A DNA stretch of 56,059 nt, taken from Kiritimatiellia bacterium. Its GTDB lineage: Bacteria > Verrucomicrobiota > Kiritimatiellia > RFP12 > UBA1067. Of the stretch, positions 27,275 to 35,591 are shown one piece after another. The notes beneath the pieces were generated by a model. The model ran no database searches and was not told the origin of the DNA. It saw only the letters and a list, made by a program, of their open reading frames with translations. Each line of letters starts with the position of its first letter. Position 1 is the stretch's first letter. The position numbers and the translations under genes were made by a program. The stretch is taken from the NCBI GenBank assembly GCA_027858965.1, contig JAQIBS010000228.1, forward strand, positions 1 through 56,059. Direction: 5' to 3'.

Positions 27275-28768
27275 ATGAAGTATAAATATTTGTTTTTGGC
27301 AGTGATTATGTCGGCGGCATTAATCACATTTGCCAGTCCCGTAAAACCAAACGTGCTCTTCATCGCTATTGATGATCAGAATGACTGGATCGGTTGCATG
27401 GGTGGTCATCCTATGGCAAAGACTCCTCATATTGATGCATTGGCTGAGAGAGGAACTCTCTTTCTTAATGCTCAATGCCAGGCGCCGCTCTGCAATCCAT
27501 CGCGGACCTCTCTGATGACCGGTCTGCGCTCAACAACAACGGGTGTTTACGGACTGGCTCCCTGGTTTCGCAATGTTCCGGCAATGAAGGATATCGTCAC
27601 TCTGCCGCAATACTTTAAGAAGGGCGGTTACAAGACCTACTGCACCGGTAAAATTTTTCATGGCGGCCGTCCTGGAAAGAAAAAACCGGTGATCGAAGAG
27701 TTTGATGTATGGGGGCCACATGGTGGCGTCGGCGTTAAACCAAAAAAGAAGCTGATTCCTCCCACTCCCATGGGCAATCATCCGCTGATGGACTGGGGTT
27801 GCTTTCCTCATAAGGATGAGGATAAGGGCGATTATCAGATTACGTCCTGGGCCGTGAATCAACTTGCAAAAGCCCCGGAAGATGAGGTCATGTTTCTCTC
27901 GGTTGGTTATTTTCTGCCGCATGTTCCCTGCTATGCTACACAAAAGTGGTTTGATCTCTATCCGGATGACGATTCCGTTCTGCCGCCGATACTCAAGAGT
28001 GACCGCAGTGACATTCCACGTTTTGCATGGTATCTGCATTGGCAACTGCCTGAGCCCCGTTTGAAGTGGATGCAGGAGAATGGACAGTGGCGTAATCTAG
28101 TGCGCTCCTATCTGGCCTGCACCAGCTTTGTTGATTCTCAGGTTGGTCGTTTGATTGAAGCACTGCAGAAGAGTGGTCGCTGGGATAATACCATAGTTGT
28201 TCTCTGGGGTGACCATGGCTATCATCTGGGGGAGAAGGGCATTACCGGCAAGAATACCCTCTGGGAGAACAGCGCCCGTGTTCCGCTGATTTTCGCCGGT
28301 CCCGGTGTTAAGGGAGGACAGCGCTGCATGCAGCCAGCTGAGTTGCTTGATATGTATCCAACTTTGATTGATCTTTGCGGGCTGCCAACTAACAAAAAAC
28401 TGGAAGGCATCTCACTGAAGCCCCAGTTGAAGGATGCTCTAACAAAGCGGGTGCGTCCGGCTATCACCTCACATAATCAGGGAAATCATTCCATACGCAG
28501 TGAGCGCTATCGTTATATCCATTATGCGGATGACAGCGAGGAATTTTACGACATGGGCTCAGATCCGAATGAGTGGAAGAATCTGGCAAAAGATGAACGT
28601 TATACCGAATTGATTCGGGAACATCGCAAGTGGCTGCCTACAAAAGATGTGCCGCCTGCTCCCGGCAGTGCTCATCGTGTGCTGACTTACGACAAAGAGA
28701 AGGATGAGGCTGTCTGGGTTAACCGGGCATCGACGACTATTCATCGGCATGATCTTATCCCAAACTAA
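27275..28768 (+). CDS. Exported sulfatase, iduronate-2-sulfatase-like (S1 family)
   Basis: 497 residues with a signal peptide (about 1-21). The metal-binding DD is at 33-34 (LFIAIDDQND) and the formylglycine motif is C73-N-P-S-R. GDHGYHLGEKG near residue 315 supplies further metal ligands, and the protein has full length for an S1 sulfatase. IDS-like members of marine PVC bacteria remove sulfate from polysaccharides; the Cys must be converted by a formylglycine-generating enzyme, which is not seen here. GAAGGAATG precedes the start. It ends in a short hairpin with a T-run, and the HzsA-related gene follows in the same direction. Confidence 0.9.
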   Translation: MKYKYLFLAVIMSAALITFASPVKPNVLFIAIDDQNDWIGCMGGHPMAKTPHIDALAERGTLFLNAQCQAPLCNPSRTSLMTGLRSTTTGVYGLAPWFRNVPAMKDIVTLPQYFKKGGYKTYCTGKIFHGGRPGKKKPVIEEFDVWGPHGGVGVKPKKKLIPPTPMGNHPLMDWGCFPHKDEDKGDYQITSWAVNQLAKAPEDEVMFLSVGYFLPHVPCYATQKWFDLYPDDDSVLPPILKSDRSDIPRFAWYLHWQLPEPRLKWMQENGQWRNLVRSYLACTSFVDSQVGRLIEALQKSGRWDNTIVVLWGDHGYHLGEKGITGKNTLWENSARVPLIFAGPGVKGGQRCMQPAELLDMYPTLIDLCGLPTNKKLEGISLKPQLKDALTKRVRPAITSHNQGNHSIRSERYRYIHYADDSEEFYDMGSDPNEWKNLAKDERYTELIREHRKWLPTKDVPPAPGSAHRVLTYDKEKDEAVWVNRASTTIHRHDLIPN

Positions 28769-28786
28769 AAAAGCTATGCTTTTTTT
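28767..28786 (+). terminator. Short A/T hairpin after sulfatase
   Basis: AAAAAAGC and GCTTTTTT around a TAT loop overlap the stop codon. The stem has only two G-C pairs, so it may end transcription weakly. Confidence 0.4.
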
Positions 28787-28872
28787 AGGAAAACGCACTG
28801 CGTGCGTTAGGACGTTTATAGTGAGAAAAACAGCTTCAGTTTTTGCACAATTGCATAAGGGAGTCGGGGACT

Positions 28873-31866
28873 ATGAGATTATCAATCTATAGATTCATAT
28901 TGGCATCGGCTTTTGCAGCATGTACGTCATCTGCCGCGCTGCCAGATGTTATCTTTGAAATTGGCAAGAGCGATGGCAAGGCCTCCGAGTTTCTTCTGGG
29001 CCAGGGAACTGGTTGGCAGAAATATGCAAAGCAGGTTAAACTCCCTGTTTGCTTTATTGTTGGGCAGTCGCATTCCGATCAGGCATGGCCATATATCCAT
29101 CCGAATGTTGATGATCCCTGGGCCGGGCATAAATCACACACATTTACAGTGAAATTTGATCTGGGGGAGAAACCGACAAATTCGCTTCATCTTATAATAG
29201 ACCAGCTCAACTCATGGAAAACCCCAATGGTTGAGGTTTCTGTTAATGGAAAGCGAGCTGGCATTCAACCGGCCCCGGCTGGTTCAGGTTCCGGGAGCGG
29301 AAGTGCTCAGGATAATTTGAGACCGGATCGTATGATCTTCTCTATTCCGCTTTCTATGTTTAATAAGGGCGGTAACGAAATTGCCATTACGTTGAGCAAG
29401 AGCGGCTGGATTATCTATGACTGTTTGCAACTCTCTCGGACCCTTCCAGAAAAACCGGGTGTCAAAGAGATGGATGAGCATCTTGAAGAGCTGTATGCTG
29501 GGAAATATGGTGATTTTGATGAGATTGTTTTTGCGACCCGGTCCCTGAATAAATCTGATGGCCACTGGTATGCCAACTTCGGCTATTACTGTGTTGGTCC
29601 TGAACTGACCGCCTACGGGAGTGAGGGCCGTCTCTGTGTCTGGAACTTTAAAACAAACAAACTGCGTTTTCTTGTCAATGAAACAGGCGGGACGGTGCGC
29701 GACCCCTGCGTGAGCTATGACGGCAAAAGGGTTGTCTTTTCATATCGTCCTGAAGATGACGCTCACTTTCATCTCTATGAAATCAATGTGGATGGTTCCG
29801 GGATGCATCAGCTGACGGATGGAATCTATGATGATATTGAGCCCTGCTATCTTCCCGACGGAGGAATTGTATTCTGCTCCGGTCGCGCCAAACGTTGGGT
29901 TAACTGCTGGTTGACTCAGGTAGCAACTATATATCGTTGTGATTCTGATGGCCAAAATATCCGCATGATCTCATCCAATATTGAGCAGGATAATACGCCT
30001 TGGCCTCTGCCGGATGGACGCCTCCTCTACATGCGTTGGGAGTATGTCGACCGCAGTCAGGTAAACTACCACCACCTCTGGACAATGAATCCTGACGGAA
30101 CTCAGCACAGCGTGTTTTTTGGAAATAAACACCCCGGTGGGCTCTTCATTGACGGCAAACCGATTCCCGGCAGCGATGATGTGATCATGATCGACTCTCC
30201 TGGACATGGAAGTATTGAGCATGTTGGATTCATAGCTCGGGTCTCGGCTAAGCAGGGTCCCGATGAAAAGAAAAACCTGCGACGCATCAGTCGTAGTCGC
30301 GACTATCGCGATCCATGGGCCTTCAGTAATGATCTTTTTATGGCATCCAAAAACCGCGAGCTTGTGTTGATGAATAATGCCGGTGCCGAGAAGGTCATTT
30401 ACTCGCTACCAGAAGAGTTTGAAGGCTGCCTGCTGCATGAGCCGCGTCCGGTGATGGCACGTAAGCGCGAGCCTCTGATTGCCGATAAGACCGACCTTAG
30501 CAAGGCGACCGGTGTTCTGTTTCTTGAGGATATCTATGAGGGGCAGCAGATGCGTGAGGTTAAACGCGGTACTATTAAGAAGCTTATGATTCTTGAGTCG
30601 CTCCCTAAACCGATTAATTTTACGGGAGGCATGGACCCGCTCAGTTATGTTGGCACCTTCACTCTGCCGCGTGTTCTGGGAACAGTTCCTGTTGAGCAGG
30701 ATGGCTCAGCGTTTTTCGAAGTGCCTGCATTACGCCCCGTCTTTTTTGTAGCACTTGATGCAGAGGGTAGAGCAGTTAAAAGGATGCAGAGCTTTACTCA
30801 GCTCATGCCTGGTGAACATCAGGGATGTGTCGGCTGTCATGAAGAGCGTACCAGAGCTCCGACTCCTTACGCAAGTGGACGTGGTATTGTAAAGGCTGTG
30901 AACCGTGCTCCCTCTAAGATAGATTCATCGAACCGATCTTTCGATGTGCCGGACTTTCCGAAACACGTGCAGCCGGTGCTGGATCGCAATTGCGTGAAAT
31001 GTCACAACCCTGATGACCGTAAGGGGGGCGTTGATCTCTCTGCTGATCATGGACCTATGTTCTCGATGGGATACTATTACCTTGTTGCCTGGCGCCAGAT
31101 TGCGGATGGACGCAATTACGCCAAGAGCAACTATCCTCCCTATGTTCTGGGTAGCGGTGGCAGCGCCTTGATGAAGAAAGTGGATGGTTCGCATCATGAT
31201 GTCAAGGTCTCTGACGAGGATATTAAAACAGTTGTGCTATGGTTGGATTCCAGTGCGCCTTATCCCGGGACATACGCTGCTCTGGGTTGCGGATCAATTG
31301 GTGGCTATCAGCGTAATAAACAGATCATTAACAACGACAAAGAGTGGCCGACATCCAAAGCGGCTCAGTCGGTTCACCAGAAACGCTGTGCCAGCTGTCA
31401 CAATAAAGAATTTAAGAAACTCCCTCAATATTTGAGTGATGAGAATGGTCTCAGCTTCTGGATGCCGAAGATGGATGATCCACGGCTTCATTATAACCGG
31501 CATGCCCTTTTTAATTTGAGCCAGCCTGGTAAGTCGCTCTATCTTAGAGCTCCGCTGTCAAAGTCAGCCGGCGGGTTGGGCCTCTGCCGCAAAGAGAAGA
31601 GTGTTTCGGACATATTTGCATCAAAGGATGATCCTGATTACAAAATTCTGCTGGCGATGATTGAGGCAGGCAAACAAAAACTGGATGAGGTGAAACGGTT
31701 TGATATGCCCGGTTTCAAGCCCCGTCCTGAGTATGTTCGCGAGATGAAACGCTATGGAATATTGGCAGAAGATTTTGATTTAGATAAGGATGATTTTGAT
31801 ATCTATACGATCGACCGACTCTACTGGAACTCATTTATCTACAAACCTAAAGCAGCGATGCCGTAA
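28873..31866 (+). CDS. HzsA-related PD40/cytochrome c protein with N-terminal carbohydrate-binding domain
   Basis: 997 residues from the ATG at 28873, with GGGAGTCGGGG upstream and a signal peptide (ending near TSSAALPD). Residues 30-190 resemble the domain III of rhamnogalacturonan lyases (a beta-sandwich with SWKTPMVEVSVNGKR). Residues 200-560 are PD40/TolB-type propeller blades (DPCVSYDGKRVVFSYRPED, DIEPCYLPDGGIVFCSGR). The C-terminal part has three c-type haem sites: CVGCH at 652, CVKCH at 707 and CASCH at 839. This order matches the HzsA-related proteins of PVC bacteria, named for distant similarity to hydrazine synthase alpha; a hydrazine role is not implied. Function is unknown; with the neighbouring sulfatase it may act in oxidative polysaccharide processing. 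Confidence 0.8.
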   Translation: MRLSIYRFILASAFAACTSSAALPDVIFEIGKSDGKASEFLLGQGTGWQKYAKQVKLPVCFIVGQSHSDQAWPYIHPNVDDPWAGHKSHTFTVKFDLGEKPTNSLHLIIDQLNSWKTPMVEVSVNGKRAGIQPAPAGSGSGSGSAQDNLRPDRMIFSIPLSMFNKGGNEIAITLSKSGWIIYDCLQLSRTLPEKPGVKEMDEHLEELYAGKYGDFDEIVFATRSLNKSDGHWYANFGYYCVGPELTAYGSEGRLCVWNFKTNKLRFLVNETGGTVRDPCVSYDGKRVVFSYRPEDDAHFHLYEINVDGSGMHQLTDGIYDDIEPCYLPDGGIVFCSGRAKRWVNCWLTQVATIYRCDSDGQNIRMISSNIEQDNTPWPLPDGRLLYMRWEYVDRSQVNYHHLWTMNPDGTQHSVFFGNKHPGGLFIDGKPIPGSDDVIMIDSPGHGSIEHVGFIARVSAKQGPDEKKNLRRISRSRDYRDPWAFSNDLFMASKNRELVLMNNAGAEKVIYSLPEEFEGCLLHEPRPVMARKREPLIADKTDLSKATGVLFLEDIYEGQQMREVKRGTIKKLMILESLPKPINFTGGMDPLSYVGTFTLPRVLGTVPVEQDGSAFFEVPALRPVFFVALDAEGRAVKRMQSFTQLMPGEHQGCVGCHEERTRAPTPYASGRGIVKAVNRAPSKIDSSNRSFDVPDFPKHVQPVLDRNCVKCHNPDDRKGGVDLSADHGPMFSMGYYYLVAWRQIADGRNYAKSNYPPYVLGSGGSALMKKVDGSHHDVKVSDEDIKTVVLWLDSSAPYPGTYAALGCGSIGGYQRNKQIINNDKEWPTSKAAQSVHQKRCASCHNKEFKKLPQYLSDENGLSFWMPKMDDPRLHYNRHALFNLSQPGKSLYLRAPLSKSAGGLGLCRKEKSVSDIFASKDDPDYKILLAMIEAGKQKLDEVKRFDMPGFKPRPEYVREMKRYGILAEDFDLDKDDFDIYTIDRLYWNSFIYKPKAAMP

Positions 31867-31941
31867 CCAAACGCGATTTGAGTGATATGCGATCAATTGT
31901 GACTCATTGCCTAGGTGAATGATATGCATTGCTGCTTTAGA

Positions 31942-32127
31942 CAACAACGCTTCGCGTTGCATAGAATAGAAAAAGAAAAGAGTTGTTATAAAACAACCTG
32001 CTTGTCTGTCGAGTTGAAAAGGTAAGATCTGGGAACGCCGAGCACCAGCTCGGCACTGCGAAGAATCAGGAAGTCGGTCGCTCTTGTCACGGCGTAGCTC
32101 GGAGAGCGTAGACGGATGCGGTCGACT
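31942..32127. repeat. Palindrome and interrupted REP relic
   Basis: The gap 31867-32157 has no gene. At 31945-31965 the hairpin CAACGC-TTC-GCGTTG with flank GCATAGAA recurs inverted at 35473-35495. At 32069 a REP core GGAAGTCGGTCGCT is interrupted by about 33 bases containing CTTGTCACGGCGTAG, then continues ATGCGGTCGACTA to 32127. The insert resembles 3190-3230. Confidence 0.55.
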
Positions 32128-32157
32128 AATGCTGAAAGTCCAGCTGTTCCCTGTCTG

Positions 32158-32886
32158 CTACCTTTTCATCCTGATGCGCATGGCTGAGTTATCTTCGCGC
32201 ACCTCAATCTTGAAAAGGCCAATTATCTTAATAATATCGCTGAGTTTCTTGTATCCATAGTTGACGGGTGAGAAAGAGGTGTTATTTGAAATGTAAGTGC
32301 CGACCCTGCTCAGGCTTGACCAGCCGTCGTCGTTCTCAGTCTGTTCAACTGCGGTTTTCAGCAGTCTGATCAGAGCCGAATCTGATTTAAGTTCCAGACT
32401 TGTCTTCTTCGAGTTTGATTTCTTTGGTGCCTTTTCCTTGTCATCTTCATTGTTTTCAATTTTTTCCGTATAGATAAATTGCGAACAGGCATTTACAAAT
32501 GGTTCCGGAGTTTTCTGTGCTCCGAATCCATAAACCTTTAAACCCTGTGATTTTATCCGCATTGCCAAGGGGGTAAAATCGCTGTCACTTGTCATCAGGG
32601 CAAAAGCATCCAGTTGCTTAGAATATAGCAGATCCATCGCATCAATGATCATAGCGGCATCCGTTGCATTTTTCCCCTTTGTATAGTCAAACTGCTGGAC
32701 GGGGGTAATGGCATGCGGATGGAGAGTATTTTCCCATCCTTTCAAAGTATTCTTTTTCCAGTTGCCGTAGGCCCGCCGGATATTGACGGTCCCATACTGA
32801 GAGAGCTGGTCAATCACTCCCTGAATCGATTTGTGACTTACGTTATCGCAGTCGATCAGCAGTGCAATATTGGTTTCTTTGTTCAT
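32158..32886 (-). CDS. NYN-domain nuclease with C-terminal OST-HTH/LOTUS-type domain
   Basis: 242 residues. Residues 1-140 are a LabA-like NYN domain: ALLIDCDNVS, GKNATDAAMIIDAMDLL and MTSDSDFTPLA contain the acidic residues expected to hold the catalytic metal. After a charged, disordered linker (145-165) residues 168-238 resemble the OST-HTH/LOTUS fold, with LIRLLKTAVEQ and YGYKKLSDIIKIIG. This pairing is common in bacterial stress or RNA-processing nucleases. It stands alone. It differs from the NYN protein at 4674 in lacking zinc ribbons. Confidence 0.85.
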   Translation of the reverse strand: MNKETNIALLIDCDNVSHKSIQGVIDQLSQYGTVNIRRAYGNWKKNTLKGWENTLHPHAITPVQQFDYTKGKNATDAAMIIDAMDLLYSKQLDAFALMTSDSDFTPLAMRIKSQGLKVYGFGAQKTPEPFVNACSQFIYTEKIENNEDDKEKAPKKSNSKKTSLELKSDSALIRLLKTAVEQTENDDGWSSLSRVGTYISNNTSFSPVNYGYKKLSDIIKIIGLFKIEVREDNSAMRIRMKR

Positions 32887-33062
32887 GGTAACTTTGTTTT
32901 GTTAATGTGTTAATGTAAAGGACGATAATGCAGGCATCCTGCTTGCATTAATAAATCAGATTAAATGCTAAGACTAGCTTTGATCACAATTTATTGTATT
33001 AATTGTAACAAAATACATTGGATTCACGGAAATTAAATATGCCCTTGACTCTTATGCGCGAT

Positions 33063-33199
33063 TTGACTCACAATAGATGACACCGAAGCAAGTTCAGTAA
33101 CTACTTAGAACATCACTGGTTGACTCATAATACATGACACCCAACAATAAGGGCATGAAAATGAGTAAATCAGCAACAAATGAGTATATTATAAATTAA
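33063..33199. mobile_element. Possible insertion-sequence end relic
   Basis: Two 22-base direct copies, TTGACTCA-A-A-ATGACACC, lie at 33063-33084 and 33120-33141. They are followed by an ATG at 33155 and a short frame MKMSKSATNEYIIN that stops at 33199. The pattern of repeated end sequences in front of a truncated ORF start looks like a leftover transposon end. The family is not identified. The wider gap 32887-33220 shows nothing else. Confidence 0.35.
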
Positions 33200-33220
33200 G
33201 CATGATCCCTCTGCTGCTCT

Positions 33221-34039
33221 TCACGAAGCAGCTATCGGCAAGCGGTTCCGTTCGATTATTACCTCGAGGTATTGCTCAATTCCGAGAGCGTCTGCTGAAA
33301 TCGTGTGCGAAAAGGTCTCGTAGGCAATCATAAACTCCGCGGCATAGGCTTTGACCTCTTCGCGACTCATCCCCGGCAATCCCTTAGCCTTCATGTTTTC
33401 CTCAGCCTCAACCCTCCAATCGAGAACAAAGCGGTGGTCCCGGGCGTGGAGATAGATAAAGGCGTCGAAGAATGCGTACCACTCTGCGTATTTCGGGAGC
33501 GCCTCATTGATCGGCACAAAGTAAGGATCGCTCTCTTCCGCCTGGGGATTGGGCCGAAAGCCCAGCATCCATCCCTCGATGAAAACGATATCGGGGGGAC
33601 TTTCAAGGGTTTTCCACTCTGACTTGGGGAAACGGTCGCCTTTGCCCTCATGCGCAGATTTGTTGTACCGCGGCACAACCGCCGATTGACTCTCAGACTG
33701 CACCTTGAGAGCGCGAAGGGTCTTCGTCCCCAGCTCGATGTCGTGTGTGCCGGGGTAACCACGCATCTGCAGATGCGGATTGTCGGGATTTGCTAGGGCC
33801 AATGCCACCTGCGCCTCGTGCGTCAGGTAGAAATCATCGATAGACATCGTGATCGCAACTAGATCAAGTCCTGCAAGCTGCTCACAGAGCCACCTCGTAA
33901 GTGTTGTCTTCCCCGCACCTTGAGGAGCATTAAAGCCAATGAAGAAAGGCTGCTTCCCTGCTTTCTCGTTGGCCGAGAGAACCCACTGCAGGATCTGCCG
34001 GTAGAATGCGTGTGTCGATTTTTTGTGATCCAAATCCAT
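33221..34039 (-). CDS. P-loop kinase, D-glycerate 3-kinase/YGR205W-like
   Basis: 272 residues from the ATG at 34039, chosen because AAGGAG lies nine bases upstream; a longer frame begins at 34072 without one. The P-loop is NAPQGAGKTT (37-46), followed by the acidic SIDDFYL motif, RGYPGTHD and the Walker-B-like DIVFIEGWMLGF, which match the plant-type D-glycerate 3-kinase/yeast YGR205W family. The expected reaction is ATP-dependent phosphorylation of D-glycerate to 3-phosphoglycerate, although uridine-kinase-like alternatives cannot be excluded. No glycerate pathway genes are adjacent. Confidence 0.75.
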   Translation of the reverse strand: MDLDHKKSTHAFYRQILQWVLSANEKAGKQPFFIGFNAPQGAGKTTLTRWLCEQLAGLDLVAITMSIDDFYLTHEAQVALALANPDNPHLQMRGYPGTHDIELGTKTLRALKVQSESQSAVVPRYNKSAHEGKGDRFPKSEWKTLESPPDIVFIEGWMLGFRPNPQAEESDPYFVPINEALPKYAEWYAFFDAFIYLHARDHRFVLDWRVEAEENMKAKGLPGMSREEVKAYAAEFMIAYETFSHTISADALGIEQYLEVIIERNRLPIAAS

Positions 34040-34152
34040 TGATAAAGTCTCCTTGAATTTTCCGCCGTTCATGGCCTAAGCGCCTTACGCTATTGTGTTC
34101 ACGAGACTTTCGACACAAATCAGCGCGAACCCTCACCAACCGAGAGTCAGCA

Positions 34153-35163
34153 TCAAAACCTCGGCTTTATCGGCTCACCGGTTGTGACTGATACAGGATA
34201 GGACGCTTGGTTTCTATCCAATGCGTTAACCATGGCCTTGGCCATTGAACCAAATATTTCCGGGGATTTACTTACCAGATTTAGTGTCTCATAGGGATCG
34301 TTTTTGAGGTTATACAGTTCCCAGCTAGAGGAGGCATAACCATAGATGACCTTCCAATCGTCTTTGATGAAGGTGCTGAATAAATTATTTGCGTGAACAG
34401 CGTAGTGACTCATGTAGGCAAAGAAGGGTTTCTTTGCTTTAACCGATTGCTCGATGGCCTGATTCATTTCCAGCGTGATGGCCTCTGTAAGGAATGTATC
34501 CGTGCCGTGGTATTTTTTCAACCCCGGTACATCCCACACATGGGCGCCGGTGCGGTGATTGGCTGAATAGTTGTATTTTCCCCAGTAGCTTCCGGGGCCA
34601 CCGCCACCAAAGCCTGCGATATTGACATCGAAACCAATATTCTTTGGATCGCCATTTGGTGTGTCATCCGGGCCGAAATGAGCCTTGCCGGCAAAGAGTG
34701 TGGCATAACCCGCTTGTTTGAGAAGGGCTGGAAGGGTGGGTATGCCACCCGGTAAACCTTTAACCGCCCATTTGGGGTTTCTTATGGTTTTGGTTGTAAT
34801 CGAGCCCGGCTCTGATTTGTACGTTTTCGGGTGGGTCCACTGCGTTACTTTGTGGTGTGGCGCGTTAAGCCCCGTGATCAGGCTAATTCGTGTTGGGGAA
34901 CATACCGTGTAGGCGTGGGCTTGGGTGAAAAGCCGCCCATTCTTTGCAAGCTTCTCCATGTTAGGCGTTCGGTAAAGCTTATTCAGCTCCGAAATTACGG
35001 GCTGGTTCTGTTGATCGTAAATAAAAGGAACTGAGGTATCCTGGGTACCCATATCATCGACCAGAAAGAAAAGGATATTCGGTCTGTTGGCAGATTGGGC
35101 ACAGAGCTGAAATGCTGAAAAGCTCAGGAAAATGGCAGAAAATATTTTTGTAGTTGGTTTCAT
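34153..35163 (-). CDS. Sulfatase with large internal deletion
   Basis: 336 residues, against about 480-500 usual for this family. A signal peptide, the metal-binding DD (36-37), and the formylglycine motif C88-S-P-T-R are intact, as is LPALLKQAGYATLFAGKAHFG. At about residue 260 (base 34380) the sequence jumps from FFAYMSHYAVHAN straight to DDWKVIYGYASSSWELYNL, which belongs to the C-terminal subdomain. The central block with the second metal motif (DNG-type) and the GKGxxYEGG motif is absent. The frame is kept, but the active site is incomplete, so it is probably non-functional. Ribosome binding site AAGGTGAC. Confidence 0.75.
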   Translation of the reverse strand: MKPTTKIFSAIFLSFSAFQLCAQSANRPNILFFLVDDMGTQDTSVPFIYDQQNQPVISELNKLYRTPNMEKLAKNGRLFTQAHAYTVCSPTRISLITGLNAPHHKVTQWTHPKTYKSEPGSITTKTIRNPKWAVKGLPGGIPTLPALLKQAGYATLFAGKAHFGPDDTPNGDPKNIGFDVNIAGFGGGGPGSYWGKYNYSANHRTGAHVWDVPGLKKYHGTDTFLTEAITLEMNQAIEQSVKAKKPFFAYMSHYAVHANNLFSTFIKDDWKVIYGYASSSWELYNLKNDPYETLNLVSKSPEIFGSMAKAMVNALDRNQASYPVSVTTGEPIKPRF

Positions 35164-35591
35164 ATGTCACCTTGTCTAATCTTGCAGACTCGCCCCGCCA
35201 AGCCCGCGTATGTCGGTCGGACTCGTCGTACATCCGTGCCAGCTACGAAAGGATTTGCCGTCGAACAGGGGGGCAAGACCGCAATACAGAATTAGTTGCT
35301 ATTCTCTCAACTCCTGTCACGGAAAACAAGAAACTTAAGCGACCATTTCCGTAAGTTTTTGAGTGGGATCGGTTTCAGCATGGCTCGACAAAGCTCACGA
35401 CAAAGGAGATTGACGAAGATCGGGACAAGGTTGAATACAACCATTAACCCAATCCCGCCTTTATCAACTTCATTCTATGCAACGCGAAGCGTTGTTTCCT
35501 AAAGCTGCGGCGTTTAACGCACAAAGGGACATATGGAACAAGCAGGTCCGTTCATCACAAGAGCTTAATTTGGTTGCGGCTGAAAGCAGCT
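35164..35591. other. Gene-free gap with palindromic repeats
   Basis: No gene is convincing. It contains a hairpin with arms CAACGC/GCGTTG and loop GAA (35479-35493), a copy of the one near 31950 in the opposite orientation. The sequence GGTTGCGGCTG at 35574 resembles other dispersed short repeats near 10510 and 16570. Confidence 0.45.

Noticed and set aside
28873..31866. Hydrazine synthase function
   Set aside because: Only the general HzsA-related layout is shared; no other anammox genes are present and the haem number and context differ.
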